A stretch of 64,000 nucleotides of DNA from Streptomyces zagrosensis (GTDB lineage: Bacteria > Actinomycetota > Actinomycetes > Streptomycetales > Streptomycetaceae), in the NCBI RefSeq assembly GCF_014203645.1, contig NZ_JACHJL010000002.1:682001-746000 (forward strand). Reading direction: 5' to 3'. The notes beneath the pieces are model-generated. The model saw only the letters and a list, made by a program, of their open reading frames with translations. It was not told the origin of the DNA and ran no database searches. Positions within the stretch are counted from its first letter, which is position 1. Each line of letters opens with the position of its first letter. Position numbers and translations under genes: made by a program. This document shows positions 1 through 9,447 of this stretch, piece by piece.

Positions 1-324
1 GACCAGATGCACGGTCTGGGCCCCGACACCACAACCGACCTCAAGGACCCGGCTGCCAGCCGGATACGCCGTGCCGCCGTGCAGCAGCGCCGCCAACGTG
101 TCGGCCTGATCGCCGAGCCGCTGGGCCTCGCGATCCGAGTAGCCGTGTACGTAGTCGGTGCCGGGCCCATACCCCGGGCTCGTGCTGTGCTCGGGGCCAA
201 CGTGAGCCGTATGCACGGGGGGTGGTGTGTCCAGGGGGCCCGATGTGGCTACAGGTTCTGCTGTGGCACGGGGATCTGCTGCGACTACGGATTCTGCTGT
301 GTCCATGGGCTTCGCTGTGTCCAT
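1..324 (-). CDS. SAM-dependent methyltransferase, N-terminal part (cut by window edge)
   Basis: The minus strand is open from an ATG at 324 to the window edge (108 codons). A Thr/Ala/Pro-rich leader of about 50 residues, with a repeated MDTA start (a second ATG lies at 306), precedes a class I methyltransferase fold. Motif I for SAM binding reads VLEVGCGVGAQT near residues 93-104, preceded by the usual YxxGYSDRE helix. Only the first third of the enzyme is present, so its substrate cannot be judged. It is divergent from the MocR regulator at 354 with only about 30 bases between the starts, so the regulator may control it. Methyltransferase identity is solid; the start among the two ATGs is uncertain. 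Confidence 0.75.
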   Translation of the reverse strand, partial: MDTAKPMDTAESVVAADPRATAEPVATSGPLDTPPPVHTAHVGPEHSTSPGYGPGTDYVHGYSDREAQRLGDQADTLAALLHGGTAYPAGSRVLEVGCGVGAQTVHLV

Positions 325-353
325 GGGTTTAGCCTGCCGGCGACAATGGCCTG

Positions 354-2081
354 ATGAACAGGTCCAAAGAGGAGGCGGCTCACCAGTCCATAACGGCGCG
401 ACCGGCTGCCGGTGGCTCGGACTTCCTCCAGCTCGACGCAGGTGACGCCCCGCCCGGCGGACTCACGGAGTGGTTGGCCGGACGGCTGCGGGCGGCGATC
501 GCGGATGGTCGCTTGCCGGTGGGTGGCAGGCTGCCCGCGACCCGCATACTCGCGGCGGAATTGCGCGTGTCGCGCGGCGTGGTGACCGATGCGTATCGGC
601 GGCTGTCGGAGGACGGCCACGTAGCGGGCCACGGGCGCGGCGGCACGATCGTGGTGGCGGCGCCGGTGGGGCTGATGGGGTCCTTGATCGCTGCGCAGGG
701 CCCGCCGCCGTCATCGGCACCAGCACCAGCACCACCAGCACCGTCACTGTCGGCGCCACCCCCGCCCCCGTCCCCATCGCCATCCCGATCCGCCTCCCCA
801 CCGCCAGCGGCGTTTGCGTCGGCGTCGGCGTCGCCAGCGGAGTCGCTTTCGGCGGGGGTGCCATCGTCCGAGGTGGCCAGCGGATTGGGGGCGGCCCTCG
901 CCGACGTGTTCAGGCTCCCGCCGGCCGCGGACATCTTTGACGTGCTCCGGGAGGCGCCGTCCCGTATTGATCTGTCACCTGGCCGCCCCGACCTGACCGT
1001 CTTCCCCCGCACGGCGTGGCTGCGCGCGGAACGCCTCGTACTCCGCGACGCGTCCGCGACCGACTTCGGTTACGGGGACCCGCGCGGAACGCTGGCGCTG
1101 CGCGCGGCCGTGGCCTCCTGGCTGGCCCGTAACCGGGGCATCCGGGCAGACCCCGCCGAGGTGCTGATCGTGGCCGGCACGGCGCAGGCGCTCGGCCTGA
1201 TCGGGCAGGTGTTGGGGGGTGCGGGGATCGGGGAAATCGCTGTGGAGGACCCGGGTTCGCTCGGCCTTCGGCAGCATCTACGCCACTGGGGCCTGGCGAC
1301 GCCGCCGGTGCCCGTGGACGCGGATGGGATGCGGGTGGACGCGTTGCGGGCCAGTGGTGCGCGGGCCGCGCTGCTGACTCCGGCGCACCAGTTCCCGACC
1401 GGTGTGGTACTCGGCGGCCAGCGGCGGCGGGAGCTGATGGGCTGGGCAGCGGACGGCGGGTTGATCGTCGAGGACGACTACGACGCGGAGCACCGCTACG
1501 ACCGGCCGCCGGTGCCCGCGCTGCGCTCCATGCTCGCGGAACGGGTCTGCTACGCCGGCAGCGTGTCCAAGCTCCTGGCCCCGGCGCTGCGCGTGGGCTG
1601 GGTGCTGGCGCCACCCGCGTATCGGGAGGCGCTGGTGGACGCGAAACGGTTCGCGGACCTGGGCAACGCCGTACTGCCGCAACTCGTGCTGGCCCGGTTG
1701 ATGGAGTCGGGTGAGTTGGAACGGCAACTTCGGTTGCTCCGCCGACGCCACCGGCAGCGTAGGGACGCGATGATTACGGCGATCAAAACCCAGCTGCCTG
1801 GCGCGGTCGTCCACGGTGCCGCGGCGGGCCTGCACCTGATGATCACCTTCGCGCCCGCCGACTCGGCGACACCGCAGGGCACCACGGCCCTGCGGCCCGC
1901 CGTCCCCGACACCGCGCTCGCCGCCGAGGCGCTGGCCCGCGGCGTGACACTCCATCCACTGTCCTGGCACACCCAACGCCCGCACCCCCCGGGCCTGGTA
2001 CTCGGCTACGCCGCGACCACCCCGGCCCTGATCGCGGAGGGCGTGGCGATCCTCGGCGAGGTCGTACGAGAACTGCGATGA
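354..2081 (+). CDS. MocR/PdxR-type regulator: GntR helix-turn-helix fused to an aminotransferase domain
   Basis: 575 residues. Residues about 35-105 form a winged helix of GntR type (ATRILAAELRVSRGVVTDAY). A Pro/Ser/Ala linker of roughly 60 residues follows (about 115-175), unusually long and repetitive for the family. Residues about 195-575 are a fold type I aminotransferase-like domain with the VEDDYDAEHRYD motif and the PLP lysine in SVSKLLAPALRVGW. MocR proteins bind PLP or an aldimine ligand and regulate an adjacent, often divergent gene; here that would be the methyltransferase. The ATG at 354 has no strong ribosome binding site. The family call is secure, the ligand and target are inference. 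Confidence 0.9.
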   Translation: MNRSKEEAAHQSITARPAAGGSDFLQLDAGDAPPGGLTEWLAGRLRAAIADGRLPVGGRLPATRILAAELRVSRGVVTDAYRRLSEDGHVAGHGRGGTIVVAAPVGLMGSLIAAQGPPPSSAPAPAPPAPSLSAPPPPPSPSPSRSASPPPAAFASASASPAESLSAGVPSSEVASGLGAALADVFRLPPAADIFDVLREAPSRIDLSPGRPDLTVFPRTAWLRAERLVLRDASATDFGYGDPRGTLALRAAVASWLARNRGIRADPAEVLIVAGTAQALGLIGQVLGGAGIGEIAVEDPGSLGLRQHLRHWGLATPPVPVDADGMRVDALRASGARAALLTPAHQFPTGVVLGGQRRRELMGWAADGGLIVEDDYDAEHRYDRPPVPALRSMLAERVCYAGSVSKLLAPALRVGWVLAPPAYREALVDAKRFADLGNAVLPQLVLARLMESGELERQLRLLRRRHRQRRDAMITAIKTQLPGAVVHGAAAGLHLMITFAPADSATPQGTTALRPAVPDTALAAEALARGVTLHPLSWHTQRPHPPGLVLGYAATTPALIAEGVAILGEVVRELR

Positions 2082-2214
2082 CGGCAGCACGAGCCGTACG
2101 GGACGTATAGGACGTATGGGATGCATGAGCCGCCTGAGCCGTACGAGCTGCGCGAGCTGCACGGGTCGGAGGAGCGGCGCGAAGTGGGACGGGGGCGAGG
2201 CGGATGGGGCCGGT

Positions 2215-2973
2215 TCAGCGCAGTATCACCGTCACCGACGCCGTAAGACCAACGGCGACGATGATGCCGCGCAGCACGGCGGGCGACAGTTTGCGGCCGA
2301 TGCGGGCGCCGAGCATGCCACCGAGGGTGGAGCCGACCGCGATCACCCCGGCGGCGGGCCAGGAAACGTTCGCGGCGGCGATGAAGACGACGGCCGCGAT
2401 GCCGTTCACCAGGCAGGACAACACGTTTTTTACGGCGTTGAGGCGTTGCAGGTCCTCGTCGAGTACGGCACCGAACAGGCCCATCATGAGCACTCCTTGA
2501 GCCGCCCCGAAGTACCCCCCGTACATGCCCGTACCCAGCACGCCACACCACACCGGTACGCCACCATCACGGCTGCGACGGCTGCCTTTCCGGTTGCTCA
2601 CCCAGCGGTTCAGGCGTGGTTGGAGGAGGACGAGCACACAGGCGATGAGGATGAGCACGGGCACCACGGCATCAAACGCGGACGCCGGGAGTTTCAGCAG
2701 TACGAGCGCTCCGATCAGCCCACCGAGCAGCGATGCGGTGGCAAGTCGCAGGACCCGCCCGCGCTGGCCGCGAAGTTCGCGCCGGTAACCGTACGCGGCA
2801 CTGGCCGAGCCGGGCACCAGGCCGATGTTGTTGGAGACGTTGGCGAGCACCGGCGGATAGCCGAAGGCCAACAGGGTGGGGAAGGTGATGAGCGTCCCCG
2901 AACCGACGACCGCGTTCATGGCCCCCGCCACGATGCCCGCACCCCCGATGACCACCGCCTCAAGCGCTTCCAC
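2215..2973 (-). CDS. TauE/SafE-family membrane permease
   Basis: 252 residues, nearly all hydrophobic with about 7-8 membrane segments and a short basic cytoplasmic loop around residues 130-145. The N-terminal signature GAMNAVVGSGTLITFPTLL and the second-half GGMLGARIGRKLSP are typical of the TauE/SafE family (PF01925), exporters or importers of sulfite, sulfonates and other small anions. The start is GTG at 2973 with a purine-rich site (GGAAGGTGAG) just upstream. It converges with the MocR gene. No sulfur-metabolism gene sits next to it, so the substrate is unknown. Confidence 0.88.
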   Translation of the reverse strand: MEALEAVVIGGAGIVAGAMNAVVGSGTLITFPTLLAFGYPPVLANVSNNIGLVPGSASAAYGYRRELRGQRGRVLRLATASLLGGLIGALVLLKLPASAFDAVVPVLILIACVLVLLQPRLNRWVSNRKGSRRSRDGGVPVWCGVLGTGMYGGYFGAAQGVLMMGLFGAVLDEDLQRLNAVKNVLSCLVNGIAAVVFIAAANVSWPAAGVIAVGSTLGGMLGARIGRKLSPAVLRGIIVAVGLTASVTVILR

Positions 2974-3240
2974 GGCTCACCTTCCGATCGCTCGCGGCAC
3001 CGGTGGCCCCGGTCCCTGCTCGGAACCGGCGCAACCGGGTCCGGCAAAGATCGTCAACCGTGGCGAAAGCTCGCGTCAATCCTTGGATTTACTTGTGGGT
3101 ACCCCAGCGATGGCTTGGTAGCCAGTGCGGCGGGCCCACCACAAGCCACCCAACCTGCCCGTGAGCGCTCCCTCAACGGGCCGGCGCCGCCCTATCGAGG
3201 CGCTTGCTCACCCGTCGCGACCAATGGTGTTCCGTACCCC

Positions 3241-4248
3241 TTAACCGGCGATGTCACTCGCCGGCAGCCGGTGGCAATGCTCGCTGTTCAGTGCGTCGAT
3301 GGCAGCTTCCCGGCGATCGCGGTGCGGCATGGCACGGGCGGCGGGCACACCGGCGGCAGCGGCCTGCGCGTAGTCGGCCAGCAGTCGGGTGAGGCCGTCC
3401 ACCTGGCCGGACAGAGTGCTGTGCTCGACGATTTCCTCGGCCGTCCAAGGGTCGTTCTTCGCCTCCAGGCGCTCGGCGCGCGTCTTGGCGACCAACGTCG
3501 CGTCGATCGCCTCGATAGCGGTCTGGAGGCGAACGAGTACGCCGGGTGGCGCGTCGGCCAGAAGCCAGCTGAGTTGCTCGCAGGTCGGCAGAGCAGGCAC
3601 CCGATGGTCGGCCCAGTGGTCGCCCCAGAGCCGGTGGCGCCGCGAGTCCGCGAAGCCGTCCTCGTACACGGACACCTCTCCGTCCGCGTCCTGGCCGATC
3701 CGCATCCCGCAGCGAGTGGCCAAATCGGTGACCATCTCCCACAACCCGTCGCCGTTGTCGTGCATATGGGCGCCCAACTCGATGAGCTGCCGCGAACGCT
3801 CCGGCACCTCGGGCAACTGCGCCAAGCCCTCGTCATCCATCGCGACCTCTGGATTCGCGGCCACCATGCGGTACTCGTGGGGCGAGGCCCGGCAGGCCGC
3901 TGTGACCAGCGCGACGGTGGCCGCGTCGGCCCACCACGCCACGAACTCACGAGCAGCCTCGCCATGCAGCACGGCGGAGCGCCCGGCTAACCGGGCCCGC
4001 ACCGAGGCAAGTGCCGAATCGGGGGCGTACGGGTTGGCCCCCGACTCGTGGCGCCGATCGATCAGGTCCTCGTCGATGTCCCGGAGTTCGTTCTTGCGCC
4101 GCACCACGGCTTCGGCCTCGCTCAAAACCTGGATGGCGGCCGTACCGAGCTCGGCCAGCAGGTTGTCCACGGCCTCGGGGGACATCGCGGCGCACACACC
4201 CGCGGCCTCGTCAGTGCGCTGGGTGTCATGCGGAGCGGGACCTTGCAT
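3241..4248 (-). CDS. Hypothetical protein, 335 aa
   Basis: I do not recognise a family. The protein is soluble, helical and acidic, with a region rich in Glu/Arg near residues 20-70 and a Trp-rich central part (FVAWWADAATVALV; LWGDHWADH). There is no signal peptide, membrane segment or metal motif. The ATG at 4248 was preferred over the GTG nine bases upstream because GGAGG lies six to seven bases before the ATG. Codon use agrees with neighbouring genes, and no other frame is comparably long and clean. It lies downstream of the ABC-F gene on the same strand, 216 bases away, so co-transcription is possible. Confidence 0.6.
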   Translation of the reverse strand: MQGPAPHDTQRTDEAAGVCAAMSPEAVDNLLAELGTAAIQVLSEAEAVVRRKNELRDIDEDLIDRRHESGANPYAPDSALASVRARLAGRSAVLHGEAAREFVAWWADAATVALVTAACRASPHEYRMVAANPEVAMDDEGLAQLPEVPERSRQLIELGAHMHDNGDGLWEMVTDLATRCGMRIGQDADGEVSVYEDGFADSRRHRLWGDHWADHRVPALPTCEQLSWLLADAPPGVLVRLQTAIEAIDATLVAKTRAERLEAKNDPWTAEEIVEHSTLSGQVDGLTRLLADYAQAAAAGVPAARAMPHRDRREAAIDALNSEHCHRLPASDIAG

Positions 4249-4464
4249 GCGAAGCACCTCCGGTCAGTGGAACCAGCCACCAGGTTCACCAACCCGCCAA
4301 GCTAGGCCCTGCGTGGACGGGGAACGCTGCAACGAAGGGGCTATCACCCATACGGAGGAAGGCCCACCGGACCCGGACCCGGACCTGCCGAGCCGACGAA
4401 CTGAGCGCCACCCAGCGAGCCGGCCGCAGTACGGCGGTTACCGCGCTCGTAGCGCACCCCCGGC

Positions 4465-6066
4465 TTACGACATGCCGACCAGTTCCAGGTATGTGTCGTT
4501 CCACAGGTCCTCGTCCGCTTCCGGGAGCAGCAGGACCCGGTCCGGGCGCAGGGCCGCGATGGCGCCTTCGTCGTGGGTCACCATGACGATCGCGCCCGGG
4601 TACGTGCCGACCGCACCGAGCACCTCATCGCGTGATGCCGGGTCGAGGTTGTTGGTCGGCTCGTCGAGGAGTAGCACGTTGGCGCCCGAGTGGACGAGGC
4701 CGGCGAGCGCGAGCCGGGTCTTCTCGCCGCCGGACAGGACGCCGGCTGGCTTCCCGGCGTCGTCCCCGCTGAACAGGAAGGAGCCGAGTACCCGTCGTAC
4801 CTCGCCATCGGTGAGCTGCGGCGCAGCGCTGGCGAGGTTGTCCCGTACCGTACGCGCGCCGTCCAATGTGTCGTGCTCCTGCGCGAAGTACCCGAGCCGC
4901 AGCCCCGGCCCTGGCACTACCCGTCCGCTGTCGGGCCGTTCATGTCCGGCCAGGAGCCGCAACAGCGTCGTCTTGCCCGCGCCGTTGAGGCCCAGGATCA
5001 CCAGCCGGCTGCCTCGGTCCACGGCCAGATCGACACCGTCGAGCACTCGATGCTGCCCGTACGCCTTGGCCAGGCGCACCGCGCCCAACGGCATGCGCCC
5101 GCACGGGGCGGGTTCGGGCAGCCGGAACCTGGCTACCTTTTCCCGTCGTCGGGCCGGTTCCAGGTCGGCCAGCATGCGATCGGCGCGGCGCGCCATGTTC
5201 TTCGCGGCCGTGGCCGTCGCCACCCGCGCGCGCATCTTGTCCGCCTGTGCATGCAGGGCCGCGGCCTTGCGCTCGGCGTTGGTCCGTTCCCGGCCCCGGC
5301 GCCGCTCGTCGGCGTCGCGCTGGGCGAGGTACGCGCGCCAACCGGTGTTGTGCACCGTGAGCGTGGCGCTGTCCTGGTCCAGGTGGAAGACGCGATTGAC
5401 GGTGTCGGCGATCAGGGCAGTGTCGTGGCTGATCAGTACGAGGGCGCCCTGGTGGCCCGCGAGGAAGGTGTGCAGCCAGGCGACGGAGTCGGCGTCCAGA
5501 TGGTTGGTCGGCTCGTCGAGCAGCAGCGTGTCGTGTCCGGAGAACAGGATGCGGGCTAGTTCGACGCGCCGTCGCTGCCCGCCGGACAACTCACCGACCG
5601 GCTGGCCCATCACCCGTACCGGAAGGCCGAGTCCGGCCATGACCCGGGCGGCCTCCGCCTCGGCCGCGTACCCGCCGCGCGCCTGGAATTCGGCCTCGGC
5701 CCGCGCGTACGCGTCCATTGCCCGCTCCTGGGCGGCTGGGTTCGCGGCCTCGGCCATCGCGGTCTCGGCGCCGCGCAGCGCGTGTACGGCCTGGTCGAGG
5801 CCGCGCGCGGAGAGCACTCGGTTGATGACGGTGGCCGTGGGAGCGGCGGCCCGGGAGTCCTGCGGGAGGTAGCTGACGGGGCCGGTGCGCGTGATGCTCC
5901 CGGCCGCGGGCTTCGCCTGCCCGGCCAGCAGGCTGAGCACGGTGGACTTGCCCGCGCCGTTACGACCGACCAGGCCGATGCGGTCGCCGGGGGCGATGTG
6001 GAAGGAGACGTTGGACAGCAGCAGACGGGCGCCGACGCGCACGTCCATACCACGAACAGTGATCAT
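4465..6066 (-). CDS. ABC-F family ATP-binding protein
   Basis: 533 residues with two ABC ATPase domains and no membrane domain. Domain 1 has Walker A GRNGAGKST, signature LSGGQRRR and Walker B LLLDEPTNHLD; domain 2 has GLNGAGKTT, LSGGEKTR and LLLDEPTNNLD. Between them lies a charged helical linker (about residues 245-325, ERRRGRERTNAERKAAALHA), the arm that ABC-F proteins insert into the ribosomal E/P-site region. ABC-F members act as translation factors or ribosome-protection resistance proteins; which one cannot be told from motifs. The ATG at 6066 is chosen over a GTG at 6099 because CCGGAG lies nine bases before it. Confidence 0.92.
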   Translation of the reverse strand: MITVRGMDVRVGARLLLSNVSFHIAPGDRIGLVGRNGAGKSTVLSLLAGQAKPAAGSITRTGPVSYLPQDSRAAAPTATVINRVLSARGLDQAVHALRGAETAMAEAANPAAQERAMDAYARAEAEFQARGGYAAEAEAARVMAGLGLPVRVMGQPVGELSGGQRRRVELARILFSGHDTLLLDEPTNHLDADSVAWLHTFLAGHQGALVLISHDTALIADTVNRVFHLDQDSATLTVHNTGWRAYLAQRDADERRRGRERTNAERKAAALHAQADKMRARVATATAAKNMARRADRMLADLEPARRREKVARFRLPEPAPCGRMPLGAVRLAKAYGQHRVLDGVDLAVDRGSRLVILGLNGAGKTTLLRLLAGHERPDSGRVVPGPGLRLGYFAQEHDTLDGARTVRDNLASAAPQLTDGEVRRVLGSFLFSGDDAGKPAGVLSGGEKTRLALAGLVHSGANVLLLDEPTNNLDPASRDEVLGAVGTYPGAIVMVTHDEGAIAALRPDRVLLLPEADEDLWNDTYLELVGMS

Positions 6067-6331
6067 GAGATGACGCTCCGGAGAAGCAAAAGGACACACG
6101 GGGGCCGTGGAAGCGAGTCCTGGAGCTAAGAGATCCGGGGCGTAGACATACGACCAGGGTAATCACCGACCGCACGGGCGCACACGCGATTTTCTGCGTC
6201 CTGGTGAGCTGTCGGCGGTGTGGCTACCGTCCACCGAGCAAATTCACATCACGACGGCCGCCCCGTTGGGCACGGCCTGCATGATGCCTGGGCACCCGCG
6301 GACGATGCACGGCATTCCTGTCTCTTCGCTG

Positions 6332-6517
6332 CTAGCTGTGGATGTAGTAGCCGCATGCCGGGTTTTTGCACGTCCACCGGACGCGATTGCCTTCCGGCAC
6401 CCCTTCGACGTATGAACCGCACTGGCGGGGGCATCCCATGGTCGGGCGTCCGCCGATGCCCTGGATCGGGGTCCAATACGAGCGGGGGTGTGGCTGGGGT
6501 TGAGGCTGATTGGCCAT
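6332..6517 (-). CDS. Small zinc-ribbon-like hypothetical protein
   Basis: A 61-residue frame beginning MANQPQPQPHP, with a Pro/Gln-rich start and two cysteine knuckles, MGCPRQCGSY and TCKNPACGYY, separated by 19 residues, as in a zinc ribbon. The frame remains open to a TTG at 6559. No strong ribosome binding site precedes the ATG. It lies just downstream (on the same strand) of the XRE/TPR regulator, a common place for such small proteins in Streptomyces. The paired Cys motifs argue that it is real, but the start and expression are unproven. Confidence 0.45.
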   Translation of the reverse strand: MANQPQPQPHPRSYWTPIQGIGGRPTMGCPRQCGSYVEGVPEGNRVRWTCKNPACGYYIHS

Positions 6518-6607
6518 GTGGCGAGCGTAGGTCTGGGTCCGCCCTGGGGGAGGGGCCAAGCCGACGCGTCACGCATGTAGGGGGCGTGTGGCTCACCGGC
6601 CGCGCCG

Positions 6608-7957
6608 CTAGGCGCTCCGCTGCGCCAGGGCAGCGCGCGCTCGCTCATGGATGGCGCGTGCGGTGCTGTTCGTCCGGTAGGGGCTCAAGAGCTTGACGGC
6701 GGTGCGTACGTGGTCGTCCACCCGCCCCGAATGCATGGCGGGATAGGAGTCCAGCACTCCGGACCAGGTGGCGCATGCGGCGTCCAGGTGGCCTACCTCT
6801 AGCTGCCGCTCGGCCAGCAGTCCGCCGAAGGTCAAGGCGCTGCGGCGGCTGTCGGAGGTGTCTCGTAGCTTGAAGTGATCATGAAGCGACCGCACGCTAC
6901 CCCTCACGTCGCCCAACTCGTAACGGACCTGTGCGGTGGCGTAAGCCAAAGTGGCGTAGTTGAAGCCACCGAACGTGCCGGGACGACTCGATTCCTGGTC
7001 CAGGGCGCGTTCCGTCTCGCGCAGGCTGCGCAGTGCGTTCTTCTTGGCGTCCGTCATGGCGTACCCGTGCGCCTGCTGACCAGCCATGAACGCGCGCATG
7101 CGCGGCGTGGACACAGGCGCGGCGTCAGCGGCGGCGTTCGCGTAACGGGTGGCGGTTGCGCCGTGGCCCAAGTTCGCGGCCTGAACGCTGATGCCCCGGA
7201 GAATGTGGCAGTACGTCAGGCGGTCATCAGCGGCGCCTGCCAACTCCAGTCCCTTGACGTAGTACCGCTGCGCCAATCCGTTCAGTCCCTCGTCCACAGC
7301 CATCCACCCGGTGAGGTAGCAGGACATCGCGGCTGCGGACAGCATGGCTTTGCGGACGGGCTCCGTGGCCGACGCTTTGAGGTAGGGGGCCACTGTGTGG
7401 GCGAGATACGTGCTCGCCATCGGGCGGGCGTGCTGGCCGCCGTGCTCGCCGTCGAGCTCGCCTAGACGATCGGTGATCGCAATGACGGAGTCCACCTCTG
7501 CCTGACCGATCCTCGCATGAGGGTTTATCTGGACCGCATGCGCCCGCCCCACCACGTCTGACCATCCAGGGATGGCGAGCGCCACGGAGAAGAGGCCCAC
7601 CCCCACAACGCGACGTCGCGACGAGTCCACGAGTACCCTCCCGAGCTCGATCAAGTCGTCCACCACATCACTACCCGGTCGCACGTTCGAACTACCCTTT
7701 AGCTGTGGGAAGCCGGCGTCTTCCAGGGTGAGCGCGCGTCCCAGGCGCCGCGCTAACGCCTCCACAACAAGTGCTCGGGCGCTCGCGCTGGCAGGCACTA
7801 CGCCATCTAGCCATGCCCACACGGTTGACGCGCTGTAGCTCGTCGGCGTGCCGCGTTCGGTACCGACGCGGTTCACGCCCTGCGCGAACTGTCGAAGGGT
7901 CCATCCCGCTTCGCGGTGCAGCCCCTGCAACCGCTCGTTTGGCGTCCGATTTGTCAT
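6608..7957 (-). CDS. XRE-family regulator with TPR-like C-terminal domain
   Basis: 449 residues. The N-terminal about 75 residues resemble an XRE helix-turn-helix (RLQGLHREAGWTLRQFAQGV followed by SASTVWAWLDG). A hydrophobic stretch near 125-145 (VVGVGLFSVALAIPGW) is followed by repeated helical pairs to the C-terminus, rich in Ala/Leu/Tyr as in tetratricopeptide repeats (SAAAMSCYLTGWMAVDEGLN). This architecture is abundant in Streptomyces regulators that pair with small proteins. The ATG at 7957 is preceded by GGGGG with good spacing. It is divergent from the small-protein cassette at 8109-9608, a likely target. A paralogue lies at 30497-31840. Confidence 0.82.
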   Translation of the reverse strand: MTNRTPNERLQGLHREAGWTLRQFAQGVNRVGTERGTPTSYSASTVWAWLDGVVPASASARALVVEALARRLGRALTLEDAGFPQLKGSSNVRPGSDVVDDLIELGRVLVDSSRRRVVGVGLFSVALAIPGWSDVVGRAHAVQINPHARIGQAEVDSVIAITDRLGELDGEHGGQHARPMASTYLAHTVAPYLKASATEPVRKAMLSAAAMSCYLTGWMAVDEGLNGLAQRYYVKGLELAGAADDRLTYCHILRGISVQAANLGHGATATRYANAAADAAPVSTPRMRAFMAGQQAHGYAMTDAKKNALRSLRETERALDQESSRPGTFGGFNYATLAYATAQVRYELGDVRGSVRSLHDHFKLRDTSDSRRSALTFGGLLAERQLEVGHLDAACATWSGVLDSYPAMHSGRVDDHVRTAVKLLSPYRTNSTARAIHERARAALAQRSA

Positions 7958-8108
7958 GATACCCCCGGCAGGATTGCACGAGATTTCAAGGCCAGTTGGG
8001 GCGCCACAGTACCGCTGTCTGTGTCGGAGCGGTTGCCTAGAGCGAGCAAGGCCCCCGCAACCGTGGCGACGGTCCGGGGCGTAGGCCACCTGAAAGAGGC
8101 AGGCAGTC

Positions 8109-8171
8109 ATGGATGAGAGCACGTGCCCGTGTGGTCGTGTCTGTAGTGACCGGCAGGGGGCGAGCCGATGA
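8109..8171 (+). CDS. Possible 20-residue Cys-rich peptide
   Basis: An ATG-initiated frame of 20 codons contains the cluster CPCGRVC. Its TGA overlaps the next gene's ATG in the pattern ATGA, and AGAGG lies upstream of its start. Translational coupling with three following genes that also carry Cys/His motifs makes it more than a chance frame. It could instead be a leader peptide. It is too short for any family assignment. Confidence 0.3.
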   Translation: MDESTCPCGRVCSDRQGASR

Positions 8172-9232
8172 GTGATACTCCCGCTCCCGAACCGGCCGAT
8201 GCGAAGTTGGCCGCGTTGATCGACAGGCACGACCAGGAGCCGAGGGACGACGCTGACAGCTGGCCCACTGCCGCGCCGTGCGCCACGTGCCGGGCCGTCA
8301 TCATCACCCGGGACCGCGCTCACACGCTGCGGGACTGGCCCCAGTACCGCGAAGCCGTAGAGACGCTGCACGCTCATCGGCGTGCGGAGCACCAGAAGGC
8401 CGGCGCCGAGCGAGCCGAGGCCGAAAGGCGAGCCCTGGTGCTGACCGGTCACCACACCGTGCACACCGCCAACGGCCCCGTGCTGCGGTTTTTTCTCGCT
8501 GGTGCCGACCTGTCCGGTACCGCATGGGGATGGGTTCCCGTCACGGACGCAGTGTTTCAACACGCCTATGAGGAGGCGTTGTTCGACCCGAGGGCGTCGG
8601 AGCCCGGGGAGGTGCGGTCTAACGTCTACCGCGTTCAACTGCCGCTGGATGCGCTCGCCGGGCACGGCGGGTTCTTCTGGTCGGATGGTGCGCAAGTGGC
8701 CGGGGTCATGACCACCAACGGCAAGGCGCCCGAGCAATGCGGCCTCGGACCGGCAGGCCCCCGGGACGATACGCGGGAGGCGGCCGACGCCCCTCACGTA
8801 CGCGTCAGGCTGATGGTGTGGCGCCCTCTGACCCCCGATGACCCGGGGGACGTGAGCGGCGGCATGCCGCAGGTCCTACTGACCCGCGACGACACCAACC
8901 CGTGGCAGGTTCCGGGCGTCATCCTGCGCCCCGGGGAGTTGCTGGTTTCGGCAGCTGAGCGGATCGCGTCGGCGCTCGGTTTGGAACTGCCGCGCAACCA
9001 TCGCGTCTTGGCCACGGACTTTCGCCGCCCCGAGCGCATGACGTTAGTCGTTGACGGTGGGTGGGTCGCGGGCAGGGACGAGCGCTTGGCGGCCGGCGAG
9101 CTCAGCCCGTGCACCTGCCACGCCGCGCCTCACCATAGGCGGTGGGCGCCCAGCGAGGACCTAGACGACGTGATGCGCCGTGCCCTGCGAGCCGCGGTAT
9201 CCCTCCCGCCGGTGAAGGAGACCCGCCGGTGA
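8168..9232 (+). CDS. Hypothetical protein with N-terminal Cys/His motif and degenerate Nudix-like C-terminus
   Basis: 354 residues. An N-terminal PCATCR pair (C38, C41) followed by His residues at about 68-75 (TLHAHRRAEH) suggests a small zinc site. The C-terminal part (about 210-350) reads like a Nudix domain: VRLMVWRPLTP, QVLLTRDDTN, WQVPGVILRPGE, then AAERIASALGLEL. The glutamates of the REUXEE catalytic helix are replaced by I, S and A, so hydrolase activity is unlikely. A CAGGGGG site precedes the ATG. It is the main gene of a tightly overlapping cassette with 9229-9447 and 9444-9608, divergent from an XRE regulator. Function unknown. Confidence 0.7.
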   Translation: MSDTPAPEPADAKLAALIDRHDQEPRDDADSWPTAAPCATCRAVIITRDRAHTLRDWPQYREAVETLHAHRRAEHQKAGAERAEAERRALVLTGHHTVHTANGPVLRFFLAGADLSGTAWGWVPVTDAVFQHAYEEALFDPRASEPGEVRSNVYRVQLPLDALAGHGGFFWSDGAQVAGVMTTNGKAPEQCGLGPAGPRDDTREAADAPHVRVRLMVWRPLTPDDPGDVSGGMPQVLLTRDDTNPWQVPGVILRPGELLVSAAERIASALGLELPRNHRVLATDFRRPERMTLVVDGGWVAGRDERLAAGELSPCTCHAAPHHRRWAPSEDLDDVMRRALRAAVSLPPVKETRR

Positions 9233-9447
9233 TCCCCTTGCCCCGCCTGGCTGCCCGGCAGTACCGCCTCCGTCAGGTGGTGGCCGCTCGCCAGGCGCGC
9301 GAGGGCGACGAGATCGCGCTCGGTGAGCTGACGCGGACCATTCACGGTGTCCAGAGCACCGCTACCGGGGCCACGCTCGTACCGCGCGACGGGACCGTAT
9401 CCCTCGCGCTCGGCGTACACATCACGGTGGGGAGGTACGGCACATGA
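9229..9447 (+). CDS. Small hypothetical protein, 72 aa
   Basis: Begins at GTG 9229, which overlaps the TGA of the preceding gene, with GAAGGAG about ten bases upstream. The protein has a basic N-terminus (LPRLAARQYRLRQVVAARQA) and a beta-rich C-terminus (LALGVHITVGRYGT). Its TGA overlaps the ATG of the next gene. The double overlap strongly suggests translational coupling of the three frames. No family recognised. Confidence 0.6.
   Translation: MIPLPRLAARQYRLRQVVAARQAREGDEIALGELTRTIHGVQSTATGATLVPRDGTVSLALGVHITVGRYGT

Noticed and set aside
8900..9232. Active Nudix hydrolase
   Set aside because: The REUXEE glutamates are replaced (AAERIASALG), so only the fold is suggested.
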